Assembly: GCF_001995215.1 (NCBI RefSeq)
Contig: NZ_MUXN01000011.1
Span: forward strand, 303,307 to 367,306
DNA from: Amycolatopsis azurea DSM 43854
Lineage (GTDB): Bacteria > Actinomycetota > Actinomycetes > Mycobacteriales > Pseudonocardiaceae
DNA length: 64,000 bases
Direction: 5' to 3'
The translations under genes were made by a program, and so were the position numbers. The notes under the pieces are model-generated. The model saw only the letters and a list, made by a program, of their open reading frames with translations, did not search any database and had not been told where the DNA came from. Within the stretch, counting starts at the first letter, position 1. Each line of letters starts with the position of its first letter. Shown in pieces: positions 10,801-17,925 of the stretch.

Positions 10801-10987
10801 CGCCCAGTACGGCGCGACGACGGTGGCGACCGTGATGGGCAAGAACACCCGGGCCGGGGCGGCCTATCCGACCACGCCGTACCGGGTGTTCGCGAACTCC
10901 GTCCCGCTGACCGCGGGGAAGGAGGTCGTCGCGGTGACCTTGCCGTCGAACTCCGCTATGCACGTGTTCGCCGCGGGCATCGGCTGA
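7856..10987 (+). CDS. Secreted glycoside hydrolase family 31 protein with NEW3-like domain
   Basis: 1043 residues from ATG 7856 (AAAGG 8 bases upstream). Sec signal peptide with AHA-D cleavage at about residue 28-29. GH31 features: N-terminal beta-domain, then the TIM barrel; DNSDARGFVW, WSGDQAG, NTGDIDGIFGG and QWKAFLPVSMTMDGW follow GH31 order. Candidate nucleophile is Asp353 (RKLDVAW), acid/base Asp404 (WSGDQ). After the proximal beta domains (TEDDGVTRAY) comes an NPCBM-associated NEW3-like domain (GPGQTATGTLSFTNG) and a C-terminal beta domain. GH31 enzymes are alpha-glucosidases, alpha-xylosidases, alpha-galactosidases or transglycosylases; which one is not readable here. It probably releases the sugar taken up by the importer. 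Confidence 0.88.
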   Translation: MSRVAQSLSGLAAVALLGLSPVAAHADPAAAAAGKLGDLTGISADGPTVTLNSGSDAVRVSFPAEGAVRVWLGPDGKFTDPAGSKIVLPRTGEVTPKKTDKGDYWAVSTGKATLRAYKHPMRLALYDGADRKRLWEESAPLSWTDKATTQTLARTATEQFVGGGEQNGRFSHRDQTIRIFADYNWNDGGAPNSQPFYASTAGYGVLRNTFAQGTYAFTEPVRTTHDERRFDATYVVGDGLKDVIAGYTDLVGKPFLPPLYGLEHGDADCYLHNANRGERHTLDAVKVAEGYTEHGMPNGWMLVNDGYGCGYENLQQTGEGLRKNNMQLGLWTENGVPNQVEEVKAGVRVRKLDVAWVGPGYQFALDACDTAHKGIEDNSDARGFVWTPVSWAGAQRCGVLWSGDQAGSYDYIKWQIPTYAGATNSGIAYNTGDIDGIFGGSPQTYVRDLQWKAFLPVSMTMDGWAASDKQPWKYGEPYTSINRKYLLLKERLLPYTYSHSVEAHATGVGQVRPLALEYPDDPNVWGEKAKYEFLSGKDFLVAPVYENSTVRNGIYLPKGTWVDYWSGKTYTGPTTVDGYDAPLDTLPLFVRAGAVVPMWAEGTKSWQTRDKGVLDLDVYPQGKGSFTLTEDDGVTRAYKNGDQAKQTFTVDAPTSGLGTVTVGIGASSGSYAGKPASRNYQLSVHSGSKPAMVLAGTSILRQYGSKAELDAAPSGWWFDPATGGVARVKTGKIGAGDRQDVRLFGTSAVGGIFPEDRNGSVTLSVPAVAGPGQTATGTLSFTNGTPLPVRDVAFSLPANGFRVEVPAGPRLVMPGKTVQVPVKVTPDAGIEPDDYQLTASASYKARLGENRVTDSVTVTVPHGSLAAAYGNVGVTDAAHVAVGDIDGGGSSFRAEGLAEAGLKPGAGFTALGARLTWPETGTGQKDNVLASGQTIAVRGTGAKLVLTGTGTGTAKGTVVVRYADGTTSQAELGFPNWCCADPAQYGATTVATVMGKNTRAGAAYPTTPYRVFANSVPLTAGKEVVAVTLPSNSAMHVFAAGIG

Positions 10988-11002
10988 CCGGCCGGTCCAG
11001 CT

Positions 11003-11050
11003 GGTCGTGAGTGGTAAGTAGCGTTCTAACGCGACTTACCACTCACGACC
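11003..11050. repeat. Palindrome family A, copy 1
   Basis: Perfect 17-bp inverted repeat, GGTCGTGAGTGGTAAGT (11003-11019) against 11034-11050, with loop AGCGTTCTAACGCG that itself can pair (GCGTT/AACGC). It lies 15 bases after the GH31 stop and could terminate it. The right half (GCGTTCTAACGC plus CTTACCACTCACGAC) is repeated exactly at 63125-63153, and a variant hairpin is at 25703-25746. Confidence 0.85.
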
Positions 11051-11075
11051 CACGCGACCGGGCCGGTCACGAAGG

Positions 11076-11123
11076 GACTGTGTGGATTTCTGGTCATCTA
11101 ACGCCCCAAAAATCCACACAGTC
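11076..11123. repeat. Palindrome family B, copy 1
   Basis: Perfect 14-bp inverted repeat GACTGTGTGGATTT (11076-11089) against 11110-11123 with a 20-base loop. It lies 26 bases after a family A copy. A hairpin at 62997-63035, also beside a family A sequence, shares the GTGTGGA start. Confidence 0.6.
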
Positions 11124-11568
11124 GGCGCCAAAGGGCCTGGTGTCGCGCAGAGCCACTGACCCGGCCACCCCAACGCCACTCACGCCCCCCCCGCATCTTG
11201 CGTGCGTGCGAGGCCGCGCGTTCCGAAAGATGCGGGACCGTCGAGTACCAGTGGCCGCCCAGCTTTCCCGGCGGCGGACCGGCGTGCGTCGGCACCCGAC
11301 GACCGAGCCGCTTTTCCTTCACCCGCAGGTTCTTGTACTCGGCGACCTCCGAAAGCCAGACCGCGCGACTGGCTTCCAGCGCCGCCAAAGCGCGCAACAG
11401 GGCCAGTTCGTGCCGCTGGTACGGCCCGGCCAGTTCCTCCAAGAAGCTCAACGTCGCGCGGTGGCCGATCGGGTGGTACTGGCTCACGCACGAACACAAC
11501 GCCGCGACCCGGCGGCCGTGTGCCAGACGCCCGTCGCGCACCCGTCGTGCCCGTTCGCTGAACCCCAT
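11098..11568 (-). CDS. Hypothetical protein, basic, helical
   Basis: 156 residues, ATG at 11568. The first 95 residues look like a real protein (CVSQYHPIGHRATLSFLEEL, LALLRALAALEASRAVWLSE) with Leu/Ala-rich helices and no membrane segment or signal. The last 50 residues are Arg/Gly/Trp-rich and run into the palindromes at 11076-11123, so the original end may have been earlier and the frame may have been extended by a repeat insertion or frameshift. I do not recognise the family. It lies alone between repeats and the azoreductase gene. Confidence 0.5.
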   Translation of the reverse strand: MGFSERARRVRDGRLAHGRRVAALCSCVSQYHPIGHRATLSFLEELAGPYQRHELALLRALAALEASRAVWLSEVAEYKNLRVKEKRLGRRVPTHAGPPPGKLGGHWYSTVPHLSERAASHARKMRGGREWRWGGRVSGSARHQALWRRLCGFLGR

Positions 11569-11586
11569 CCGGCGAGCCTAACCTCC

Positions 11587-11624
11587 GTGAGCGGCAAGAA
11601 CGGTTGGAACCGTCCTCATCACTC
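11587..11624. repeat. Degenerate palindrome family A copy
   Basis: GTGAGCGGCAAGAACGGTT (11587-11605) faces AACCGTCCTCATCACTC (11608-11624); about 12 of 17 pairs match. The outer sequence resembles family A (GTGAGTGGTAA). It lies between the hypothetical gene start and the azoreductase stop. Confidence 0.4.
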
Positions 11625-11642
11625 CCGAGGGTTGCGCCCCGG

Positions 11643-12284
11643 TCAAGCCGCGACGGGCGCCCACAGAGCGTCGATGACGCGTTCGGCTTCGGCCTGGCTC
11701 GCCTCGGCCAGCGGGATCAGGTCCGCCATCGCCGGGTTGGTCTTCGCCATGGTCAGCTCGGCGGTGACGAACCGCGGTTCGAGCCCGGTCAGCGAGACGC
11801 CGTGGGGGATCCACGACTGCGCGTGGTCCCAGCCCTCGCGCGGGGTGCCTTCGCCGTAACCGCCGCCGCGCGAGGCCAGGACGATGAAGTCCCGTCCGCC
11901 GAGCAGGCCCTGGTTGGTCTCGGGGTCGATCGACAGCCCGGGCGCGATCAGGTGGTCGACCCAGGACTTGACCGTGCTCGGCGGGCCGAAGTTGTACAGC
12001 GGCAGGCCCAGCAGGACCGTGTCGGCCGCCTTGACCTCGTCGATCAGCTCCTTGATGAGCCGCCAGCCCTTGGCCTGCTCCGGGGTGTGCTCTTCCGGCG
12101 GCACGATCCTGGAGATGTGGGTCGCCGTGTCCAGATGCGGCAGCGGGTCGGTGCTCAGGTCGCGGTAGGTGACGGTGCCTTCCGGATGCGCGGCGCGCCA
12201 GGCCGCGGCGGCCCGCGCGGTGAGGTGGCGGCTGATCGAGTGCTCGCCCGTGATGCTCGAGTCGATGTGCAGCAGATGCGTCAT
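11643..12284 (-). CDS. azoR: FMN-dependent NADH-azoreductase
   Basis: 213 residues. Flavodoxin-like fold quinone/azo reductase: two-electron reduction of quinones or azo compounds with NADH, FMN-bound, cytoplasmic, usually a dimer. N-terminal HLLHIDSSITGEHSISRHL is the FMN phosphate loop, GLPLYNFGPPSTVKSWVDHL is the AzoR core motif, and ASRGGGYGEGTPREGWDHA matches the second flavin loop. Start chosen at ATG 12284; two further in-frame ATGs lie 6-9 bases upstream and none has a strong ribosome site. It is divergent from a MarR regulator, the usual arrangement for thiol/quinone-stress-induced azoreductases. Confidence 0.88.
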   Translation of the reverse strand: MTHLLHIDSSITGEHSISRHLTARAAAAWRAAHPEGTVTYRDLSTDPLPHLDTATHISRIVPPEEHTPEQAKGWRLIKELIDEVKAADTVLLGLPLYNFGPPSTVKSWVDHLIAPGLSIDPETNQGLLGGRDFIVLASRGGGYGEGTPREGWDHAQSWIPHGVSLTGLEPRFVTAELTMAKTNPAMADLIPLAEASQAEAERVIDALWAPVAA

Positions 12285-12305
12285 ACCCATCATCTTGCAC
12301 AGATA

Positions 12306-12322
12306 GTTTGTGTAACGCAAAC
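12306..12322. promoter_or_regulatory. Candidate MarR operator in azoR/marR divergent promoter
   Basis: GTTTGTGTAACGCAAAC is an inverted repeat (GTTTG/CAAAC, 7-base spacer) midway between the two divergent starts, where a MarR dimer could block both promoters. Assignment is inferred from position and symmetry. Confidence 0.45.
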
Positions 12323-12355
12323 CATTGATGCTGTGGCGGTCATCATCTGGGAACG

Positions 12356-12361
12356 TACACT
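12356..12361 (+). promoter_or_regulatory. -10 box of probable leaderless marR mRNA
   Basis: TACACT ends 6 bases before the GTG start at 12368 and no Shine-Dalgarno is present, so transcription would start at or next to the start codon. Confidence 0.5.
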
Positions 12362-12367
12362 TGACGT

Positions 12368-12847
12368 GTGTCCGAACTCCCGGTCGTGAACCAGCCCCCG
12401 CACCGCTGCGGCGCGCTGCTCGACCACGTCACCCGCCGGATCCGGCTGCGCAGCGAGACCGTCCTGACCCCGCTCGGCCTGCGCCCCCGGCATCTCGTCG
12501 CGCTCACCGTGCTGCGCGATCTCGGCGGCTGTTCGCAGCAGGACCTCGCGAAGACGCTGGAGATGGACGGCACGAACGTCGTGGGCCTGCTCAACGACCT
12601 CGAATCCGCGAACCTGATCGAACGCAAGCGGTCACCGCAGGACCGGCGGCGGCACATCGTCGAACTCACCGACGTCGGCGTCAAGCAGCTCGTCAAAGCC
12701 GAGTTCGCGCTCGCCGCGGTCGAGGACCAGGTCCTCGGCGCGCTCGACAACGATCAGCGCGAAACGCTGTACAACCTGCTGTACCAGGCCGCGGGCCACG
12801 CCGAGGCCGGTGCCTGCGTCGAAGCCGTCCACGACGACGACTGCTAG
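12368..12847 (+). CDS. MarR-family transcriptional regulator
   Basis: 159 residues, GTG start. Winged helix MarR fold: LRPRHLVALTVLRDLGGCSQ, recognition region QQDLAKTLEMDGTNVVGLLNDLE, wing ERKRSPQDRRRHIVEL. Cysteines at GGCSQ, in the N-terminal PHRCGALL, and in the C-terminal AGACVEAVHDDDC could serve as redox sensors, fitting control of the divergent azoreductase, though this is inference. Its stop shares a CTAG with the stop of the convergent DUF6506 gene. Confidence 0.9.
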   Translation: MSELPVVNQPPHRCGALLDHVTRRIRLRSETVLTPLGLRPRHLVALTVLRDLGGCSQQDLAKTLEMDGTNVVGLLNDLESANLIERKRSPQDRRRHIVELTDVGVKQLVKAEFALAAVEDQVLGALDNDQRETLYNLLYQAAGHAEAGACVEAVHDDDC

Positions 12848-13146
12848 GCCCCGAGGCCGAACAGGTCGTGAAGCTGTTTCGTGGCTTCGCCGCCGTACAT
12901 GACGCTTCCGACCGGAACTCGGGCTCCCACCGCGTCGATCACCCGCGCCGTCCACACGGGACCGAACGCGCCGCACAGTTCGATCAGTTGCGCGCCTTCG
13001 GCGACAAGTCGTTCGGCCGCGGCTACGACCTGGCCCACTTCGCCGACCCCGACCAGCACGGTCAGGCACTTCCCGGTATCCACACGGGACACGTCCCGCG
13101 CCGGGTCGCAGCCGTCGGCCAAGTACACGAAACCCCACTGTCGCAT
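12844..13146 (-). CDS. DUF6506 family protein
   Basis: 100 residues, ATG at 13146 with an AGGAGG site at good spacing (GAAGGAGGATTGTC before ATG). Sequence begins MRQWGFVYLADGCDPARD and contains AAERLVAEGAQLIELCGAFG and ARVPVGSVMYGGEATKQLHD. Small soluble alpha/beta protein of unknown function that I recognise as the DUF6506 type common in actinobacteria. It overlaps the marR end by 4 bases, convergent. Confidence 0.8.
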   Translation of the reverse strand: MRQWGFVYLADGCDPARDVSRVDTGKCLTVLVGVGEVGQVVAAAERLVAEGAQLIELCGAFGPVWTARVIDAVGARVPVGSVMYGGEATKQLHDLFGLGA

Positions 13147-13234
13147 GACAATCCTCCTTCGTTATCGAACACCGTGAGGTAATCGCGAAACGAAGCGAGC
13201 CGTCCACGAGGCGGAGCCGTATGGCCGTTCGGGA

Positions 13235-14113
13235 TCACCGAAGAGACGACGTCGAGCGTGCGCCCCGGGAATCCGTTGTGGGCGTTGTCATACCCAGGCG
13301 CGACGCCAGCTCCCCGATCCGGCCCGAGGATTCGTGCGCCGGGTTCCACACCAGGGCGTGCCGGACGACGGGCGCCTCCCGCAGCGGAACCCAGCGCAGG
13401 CCTTCGGCCGGCTCTTCCCGGGGCCGCAGGGCGACGACGTCTCCGCCGTGCCGCAGTTCGGCGGCGAACAGCGACCGCCGAGGCGGCCCGATCCGCACCC
13501 GAGGCGGCCGCCAGCCGACCGTCGCGAGCAGCTTGTCGTGATAGCCCGGTGCCAGTTCCCGGTCGTACAGGAGGAGATCCAGCCCGCCGAGGTCGTCCCA
13601 ACCCACGTGATCGAGCCGGGCCACGGGATGGACTTCGGAGACGAGCACCCCCAACGGCCTCTCGCTCACGACGACGGCTCGCAGGCCTTCCACGTCTTCC
13701 GGCAGCGCGAGCAAGCCGGCGTCGAGCGCGCCACGGCGCAGAAGTCCGAGCTGGCGCGCGGCGGAGAGGTCGTCGATCTCCACCGCTTCCGCGTGCAGGA
13801 CGGGGAGTACCGCCGGTGGCGCGCCCGGTGTCACGCCGACGCGGAGCGGCCGGTCCACGGCGTCACGGACGGCCCGCGCGCCGAGGTCGGCCTCTTCCAG
13901 TATCCGGCGGGCGTGGGGAAGCAGCGCCAGCGCGGCGGCGGTGGGTGTCATCCCCGCCTGGGTCCGGACGAACAGGGGCGCGTCCAGTTCCCGTTCCAGC
14001 GCGATGATCTGCTGGCTGAGCGACGATGCCCGGATGCCGAGGCGCTCGGCGGCGCGGGTGAGATGCCCTTCCTCCGCAACGGCGCACAGATATCGAAGAC
14101 GTCGTAACTCCAC
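13235..14113 (-). CDS. LysR-family transcriptional regulator
   Basis: 292 residues from GTG 14113. N-terminal LysR HTH: ELRRLRYLCAVAEEGHLTRA, AERLGIRASSLSQQIIALER, ELDAPLFVRTQAGMTPT. The C-terminal effector domain is somewhat short. A longer reading to 14248 would add 45 residues that overlap the divergent gene and are not LysR-like. TACTGT sits 6 bases before the GTG with no Shine-Dalgarno, suggesting a leaderless mRNA. Divergent from the orphan GHKL ATPase gene, its most likely target. Confidence 0.88.
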   Translation of the reverse strand: MELRRLRYLCAVAEEGHLTRAAERLGIRASSLSQQIIALERELDAPLFVRTQAGMTPTAAALALLPHARRILEEADLGARAVRDAVDRPLRVGVTPGAPPAVLPVLHAEAVEIDDLSAARQLGLLRRGALDAGLLALPEDVEGLRAVVVSERPLGVLVSEVHPVARLDHVGWDDLGGLDLLLYDRELAPGYHDKLLATVGWRPPRVRIGPPRRSLFAAELRHGGDVVALRPREEPAEGLRWVPLREAPVVRHALVWNPAHESSGRIGELASRLGMTTPTTDSRGARSTSSLR

Positions 14114-14144
14114 AATCGCACAGTAGCCGTAGGAGAATGGCAGT

Positions 14145-14738
14145 GTGAGTGACACGAGCGCGCGATGGCGCGACACCACGCACGATTGGGCCGCTTCCGT
14201 GGACCACGACCATCTGGCGCACATTCGCCGGAACCCAGGGGAGTTCACCCCTGGCGGGGTGCCGCATCTCGTCCTCGAAGTGCTCGCCTATGCCGCGGAG
14301 GAAGCGGAAAGCGCCGGTGGCGGGCATGCGGTCGTCACGGTCCATCCCGACGGCTCGGTGTCCGTGGCGGACAATGGGCGAGGCACCGACACTCGCGCTG
14401 ACGGGCACGGCGGCTTCGTGAAGAAGCCGGTCATGTCGACCAAAGATCTGCGCTTCTTCGATTCCCCCGGCGCGCAAACGCTGCCGGACGGTCATCCGCG
14501 TCGCGGGGTGTCGGTCGTCGCTGCGCTGAGCGACTGGCTCGTGCACACCAACCGTCGCGGCAACGGCTCGTGGACCCAGCGCTACGAACGCGGTGTCCCG
14601 GTCACCGATCTGACGCCGATCGCGGACGACGGCACGACCGGCACGACAGTGCGTTTCCTGCCAGGAGAGGAAGTCGGCCCGGTACGGCTGCCGGATGTCG
14701 GCGGGTGGCGGTACCTGAGCGTGGAGGTCACCCGATGA
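14145..14738 (+). CDS. Orphan GyrB/ParE-like GHKL ATPase domain protein
   Basis: 197 residues, GTG start with AGGAG at 9-base spacing. It resembles only the N-terminal ATP-binding domain of type II topoisomerase B subunits: GGVPHLVLEVLAYAAEEAES (N-box), VADNGRGTD (G1 box), KKPVMSTKDLRFFD, PRRGVSVVAALSDWLVHTNR and QRYERGVPV. The transducer, toprim and DNA-binding parts are absent. In the N-box the usual Asn that coordinates Mg (EVVDNSIDEA in GyrB) is replaced (EVLAYAAEEA), while the catalytic Glu is kept. It may bind nucleotide without normal turnover. Coupled by ATGA to the next lipoprotein gene. Function unknown. Confidence 0.75.
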   Translation: MSDTSARWRDTTHDWAASVDHDHLAHIRRNPGEFTPGGVPHLVLEVLAYAAEEAESAGGGHAVVTVHPDGSVSVADNGRGTDTRADGHGGFVKKPVMSTKDLRFFDSPGAQTLPDGHPRRGVSVVAALSDWLVHTNRRGNGSWTQRYERGVPVTDLTPIADDGTTGTTVRFLPGEEVGPVRLPDVGGWRYLSVEVTR

Positions 14739-15265
14739 GGAAGTGCCTGATCGCGGCGGCCGCGGTCCTCCTGCTGGCCGGTTGTTCCGGCGAGCAGGCG
14801 CAGCCGCCCGCCAAACCCGTGTACGACCTGCCCGCACGGGAGGTCCGGCCGGACGAGACCGCGCTGCATCTGCCGCCGGCGCTCAACGGGGAGACCGAGT
14901 TCTCCGTCATCGGCCTTGCCGCCGGGCTGCCCAGCCTCACCGGCAGCCACACCGAGTTCGAGGCGAAAGGACAGTTCGTCCGGCTCCGGCTGGTGGTCAC
15001 GGGAAAGGGAGTGTCCGGGATCATCTTCGACACCAGGCGCCAGCAGCTCGTCACCGAGTCCGGCGCCGTGATCGCCGTCGACAACCAGGCGATGACGATC
15101 AAGCGGCAGCCGGACAAGTTCGAGCTCGGACGCGGTGTGCGGGTCGAGTTCGACCTCTACTTCGACCTTCCGAAAGAGGCGAAACCCTTGGTGCTGCGGG
15201 CTTTCGGCGGTCCGACGCTGACCGACATGAAGAACCTCACCGGCACCGACGTCAAGCTGACCTGA
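14735..15265 (+). CDS. Lipoprotein with DUF4352-like domain
   Basis: 176 residues. MRKCLIAAAAVLLLAGCSG is a clear lipoprotein signal with Cys18. The exported part (GQFVRLRLVVTGKGVSGIIF, QQLVTESGAVIAVDNQAM, VRVEFDLYFDLPKEAKPL) fits the immunoglobulin-like, telokin/DUF4352 fold of unknown function. The start overlaps the stop of the GHKL gene; GGAGG lies inside that gene's end. A strong terminator follows. Confidence 0.8.
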   Translation: MRKCLIAAAAVLLLAGCSGEQAQPPAKPVYDLPAREVRPDETALHLPPALNGETEFSVIGLAAGLPSLTGSHTEFEAKGQFVRLRLVVTGKGVSGIIFDTRRQQLVTESGAVIAVDNQAMTIKRQPDKFELGRGVRVEFDLYFDLPKEAKPLVLRAFGGPTLTDMKNLTGTDVKLT

Positions 15266-15301
15266 AAGGGGCCCCGCCGCGAAACGCGACGGGGCCCCTT
15301 T
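15265..15301. terminator. Bidirectional hairpin terminator
   Basis: 17-bp stem AAAGGGGCCCCGCCGCG (15265-15281) against 15285-15301 with one G-T mismatch and loop AAA, with A/T runs at both stem ends. It sits between convergent genes (lipoprotein and livF). Confidence 0.85.
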
Positions 15302-15312
15302 CTTCGAAGGCG

Positions 15313-16026
15313 TCAGACGCCCAGGTCGCCACCGAGGTAGGCGGCCCGCACCTGCGGGTCGTCCAGCAACTCGGCACCGCGGGCGCTCTTGACCACTTCA
15401 CCGGTCTCCAGCACGTACGCGCGGTCGGAGAGCTTCAGCGCCTGCTGCGCGTTCTGCTCCACCAGCAGGACCGTGGTCCCGCGTTTGTTGATCTCGCGGA
15501 TGATGTCGAAGATCTGCGCGATCAGCATCGGTGCCAGGCCCATGGACGGCTCGTCGAGCAGCAGCACCTTGGGCTTGGTCATCAGCGCGCGGCCGATGGC
15601 GATCATCTGCTGCTCGCCACCGGACATCGTGCCGCCGAACTGGGTCTTGCGCTCGTTCAACCGCGGGAACAACTCGTAGACCTCGTCGAGGTCGGCCTTC
15701 AGGTCGTCCTTGCGGGTGTAGGCACCCATCAGGAGGTTTTCCTGCACCGTCATACCGGGGAACACGCCCCGGCCTTCCGGTGACTGGCCGATCCCGAGCT
15801 CGACCCGCTTGTGCCCGGGCGTCTTCGAGATGTCCTTGCCGTCGAAGAGGATCCGGCCGCTGGTCAGCGGACGCAGGCCCGAGATCGTCTTCAGCGTCGT
15901 GGTCTTGCCGGCACCGTTGGCCCCGATGAGCGAAACGATCTCGCCCTCGTCGACCTCGATGGTCATTCCCTTGAGCGCGGCGATCTTCCCGTAGTGGACG
16001 TTGATGTCCTGAACCTCAAGAAGCAT
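15313..16026 (-). CDS. livF: Branched-chain amino-acid type ABC transporter ATPase LivF
   Basis: 237 residues. Walker A GANGAGKTT, Q-loop in GIGQSPEGRGVFPGMTVQEN, signature MSGGEQQMIAIGRAL, Walker B VLLLDEPSMGLAP, H-loop as LLVEQNAQQAL, which is the LivF form with Gln in place of the switch His. Length is standard for LivF. Last gene of the livKHMGF unit; its start overlaps the end of livG by 11 bases. Confidence 0.93.
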   Translation of the reverse strand: MLLEVQDINVHYGKIAALKGMTIEVDEGEIVSLIGANGAGKTTTLKTISGLRPLTSGRILFDGKDISKTPGHKRVELGIGQSPEGRGVFPGMTVQENLLMGAYTRKDDLKADLDEVYELFPRLNERKTQFGGTMSGGEQQMIAIGRALMTKPKVLLLDEPSMGLAPMLIAQIFDIIREINKRGTTVLLVEQNAQQALKLSDRAYVLETGEVVKSARGAELLDDPQVRAAYLGGDLGV

Positions 16027-16789
16027 CTTCCGCCACCCCCAGGTAAGCCTCGATCACCTTCTGGTTGTTCTGCACCTCGTGGGGGAGCCCTTCTGCGATC
16101 TTCTGGCCGAAGTCGAGCACGGCCAGCCGGTCGGCGATCTGCATGACCAAGCCCATGTCGTGCTCGATGAGCAGGACGGTCCGGCCGTCGTCACGGATCT
16201 TGCGGATCAGCTGCTGCAGCGAGTTCTTCTCCGCCGGGTTCATCCCGGCGGCGGGCTCGTCGAGCAGCAGCAGCTTCGGGTCGGTCGCGAGCGCACGCGC
16301 GATCTCCAGGCGGCGCTGGTCGCCGTAGGAGAGGTTCTTCGCGGTGTTGTGCTCGACCCGGCCGATGCCGACGAAGTCCAGCAGCTCCCTCGCCAGCTCG
16401 CGGCCCCGCTTCTCTTCCTTGCGGTGCGTCGGAAGACCGAGGGTCGCGGTGATCGCCCCGGTCTTGTGGTGCGAGTCGGCACCGACCATCACGTTCTCGA
16501 GCGCCGACATGTTGTGGAACAGCCGGATGTTCTGGAACGTGCGGGCGATCCCGGTCTGGTTGATCTTGAACCGCTTCATCCCGTTGACCTTGGTGCCGTC
16601 GAACCGCACCTGGCCTTCGGTCGGCTGGTAGACACCGGTGACCACGTTGAACACCGTGGTCTTGCCGGCGCCGTTCGGCCCGATCAGCGCGAAGATCTCA
16701 CCCTCGTTGATGGCGAGGTTGACGTCCTTCAAAGCCGTGACACCGCCGAAGCGCATGGTCACGTTGTCGAATTCGAGCAGCGCGCTCAC
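16016..16789 (-). CDS. livG: Branched-chain amino-acid type ABC transporter ATPase LivG
   Basis: 257 residues from GTG 16789, which overlaps the livM stop (GTGA). Walker A GPNGAGKTT, Q-loop RTFQNIRLFHNMSALENV, signature LSYGDQRRLEIARAL (the LivG variant), Walker B LLLLDEPAAGMNP, switch LLIEHDMGLVM. The BCA ATP-binding tail (DFGQKIAEGLPHEVQ) is typical of LivG. The reading frame is open farther upstream, but the LivG homology begins here. Confidence 0.93.
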   Translation of the reverse strand: MSALLEFDNVTMRFGGVTALKDVNLAINEGEIFALIGPNGAGKTTVFNVVTGVYQPTEGQVRFDGTKVNGMKRFKINQTGIARTFQNIRLFHNMSALENVMVGADSHHKTGAITATLGLPTHRKEEKRGRELARELLDFVGIGRVEHNTAKNLSYGDQRRLEIARALATDPKLLLLDEPAAGMNPAEKNSLQQLIRKIRDDGRTVLLIEHDMGLVMQIADRLAVLDFGQKIAEGLPHEVQNNQKVIEAYLGVAEDAS

Positions 16790-17925
16790 TTCGTCACCTC
16801 CGCCGAAGCCTCGGAATCCGGACCCGCGACTTCGGCGCCAAGGGCACCCATCCCGCCCGTTCCTTCTCGTAGTTCCGCCTTGCGCTGCCGAGACGGCAGC
16901 AGACCCTCCGGCCGCAGCGCCATCATCACCACGAGCACGGCGCCGAAGATCAGGATCCGGTATTCCGACAGGAACCGGAACCGCTCCGGGAGCCAGGCGA
17001 CGAGGAAGGCACCGAGGATCACGCCGGGCAGGTTCCCCGCGCCACCGAGCACGACGGCCGCGAGAATGGTCGCCGACAGGATGAACGGGAAGTTCTCCGG
17101 CGCGATGAAGACGGCCTTGCTGGCGTGGATACCGCCCGCGAAACCACCGATCATGGCGCCGATGGCGAAGGCCAGCAGCTTGAACTTGAACGTCGGGACG
17201 CCCATCAGTTCGGCGGCGTCCTCGTCCTCGCGGATCGCGGCCCACGCACGTCCCACCCGGCTCTTCTGGAGCCGTACCGAGAACACGATCGCGATCACGA
17301 TCGCGGCCAGGATCAGGTAGTAGTACGGCGCCGCGTCCAGCAGGAACTCGGTGCCGAACACCGGCTCCGGGTGCGGGATGTTGGTGATACCGCGCGCACC
17401 ACCGATGGCGTCGGTGTTGTTCGCGGTGATCCGGACGATCTCACCGAAGCCCAGCGTGACGATCGCCAGATAGTCGCCGCGAAGCCGGAGCGTCGGGGCG
17501 CCGAGGATGACCCCGGAGATCGCGGCGAGGAAGATGCCGACCAGCAACGTCGGCCAGACGAACCAGCCGTAGTTCACGCCCATGGTCGCGAGTGTGTAGG
17601 CGCCGATCGCGAAGAACGCGACGAAACCGAGGTCGAGCATGCCCGCGTGACCGACCACGATGTTGAGGCCGATCGCCAGCAGGATGTAGATCCCGATCGG
17701 GAAGATCAGGACGCTCGTCCAGTCCGAATCCGGGGACATGAACGAACCGATGGCGGGTGCGGGCAGGATCAGCGCGCCCACGATCAAGGCGAGGTACACG
17801 CCATAACGCTGCCAATGCGGAGCATCGGCCCACCAATCCCGCAGACCGTCGAGGGGGTGGAACCCGGCGCGCGCGGGCTTTCCGTTCTCTGAGGACTTTT
17901 CAGCCACTTCTTCGTTGCCCTTCAT
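16786..17925 (-). CDS. livM: Branched-chain amino-acid type ABC transporter permease LivM
   Basis: 379 residues with about nine or ten hydrophobic segments. LivM motifs include IGLNIVVGHAGMLDLGFVAF near the first third and SRVGRAWAAIREDEDAAELM, the EAA-like cytoplasmic loop. An extended hydrophilic tail (residues about 330-379) follows the last membrane segment. The start ATG overlaps the livH stop and the stop overlaps the livG start. Confidence 0.93.
   Translation of the reverse strand: MKGNEEVAEKSSENGKPARAGFHPLDGLRDWWADAPHWQRYGVYLALIVGALILPAPAIGSFMSPDSDWTSVLIFPIGIYILLAIGLNIVVGHAGMLDLGFVAFFAIGAYTLATMGVNYGWFVWPTLLVGIFLAAISGVILGAPTLRLRGDYLAIVTLGFGEIVRITANNTDAIGGARGITNIPHPEPVFGTEFLLDAAPYYYLILAAIVIAIVFSVRLQKSRVGRAWAAIREDEDAAELMGVPTFKFKLLAFAIGAMIGGFAGGIHASKAVFIAPENFPFILSATILAAVVLGGAGNLPGVILGAFLVAWLPERFRFLSEYRILIFGAVLVVMMALRPEGLLPSRQRKAELREGTGGMGALGAEVAGPDSEASAEVTK

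Noticed and set aside
7823..10963. 1046-residue frame antisense to the GH31 gene
   Set aside because: Mirror of codon bias in the opposite strand of a well-recognised secreted hydrolase; no motifs.
14113..14248. Longer N-terminus for the LysR gene
   Set aside because: The extra 45 residues are not LysR-like and overlap the divergent gene; GTG 14113 has a -10 at the right distance.
16789..17245. Longer N-terminus for LivG
   Set aside because: The frame is open through livM, but the LivG fold begins at GTG 16789, which overlaps the livM stop as do the other genes of the operon.
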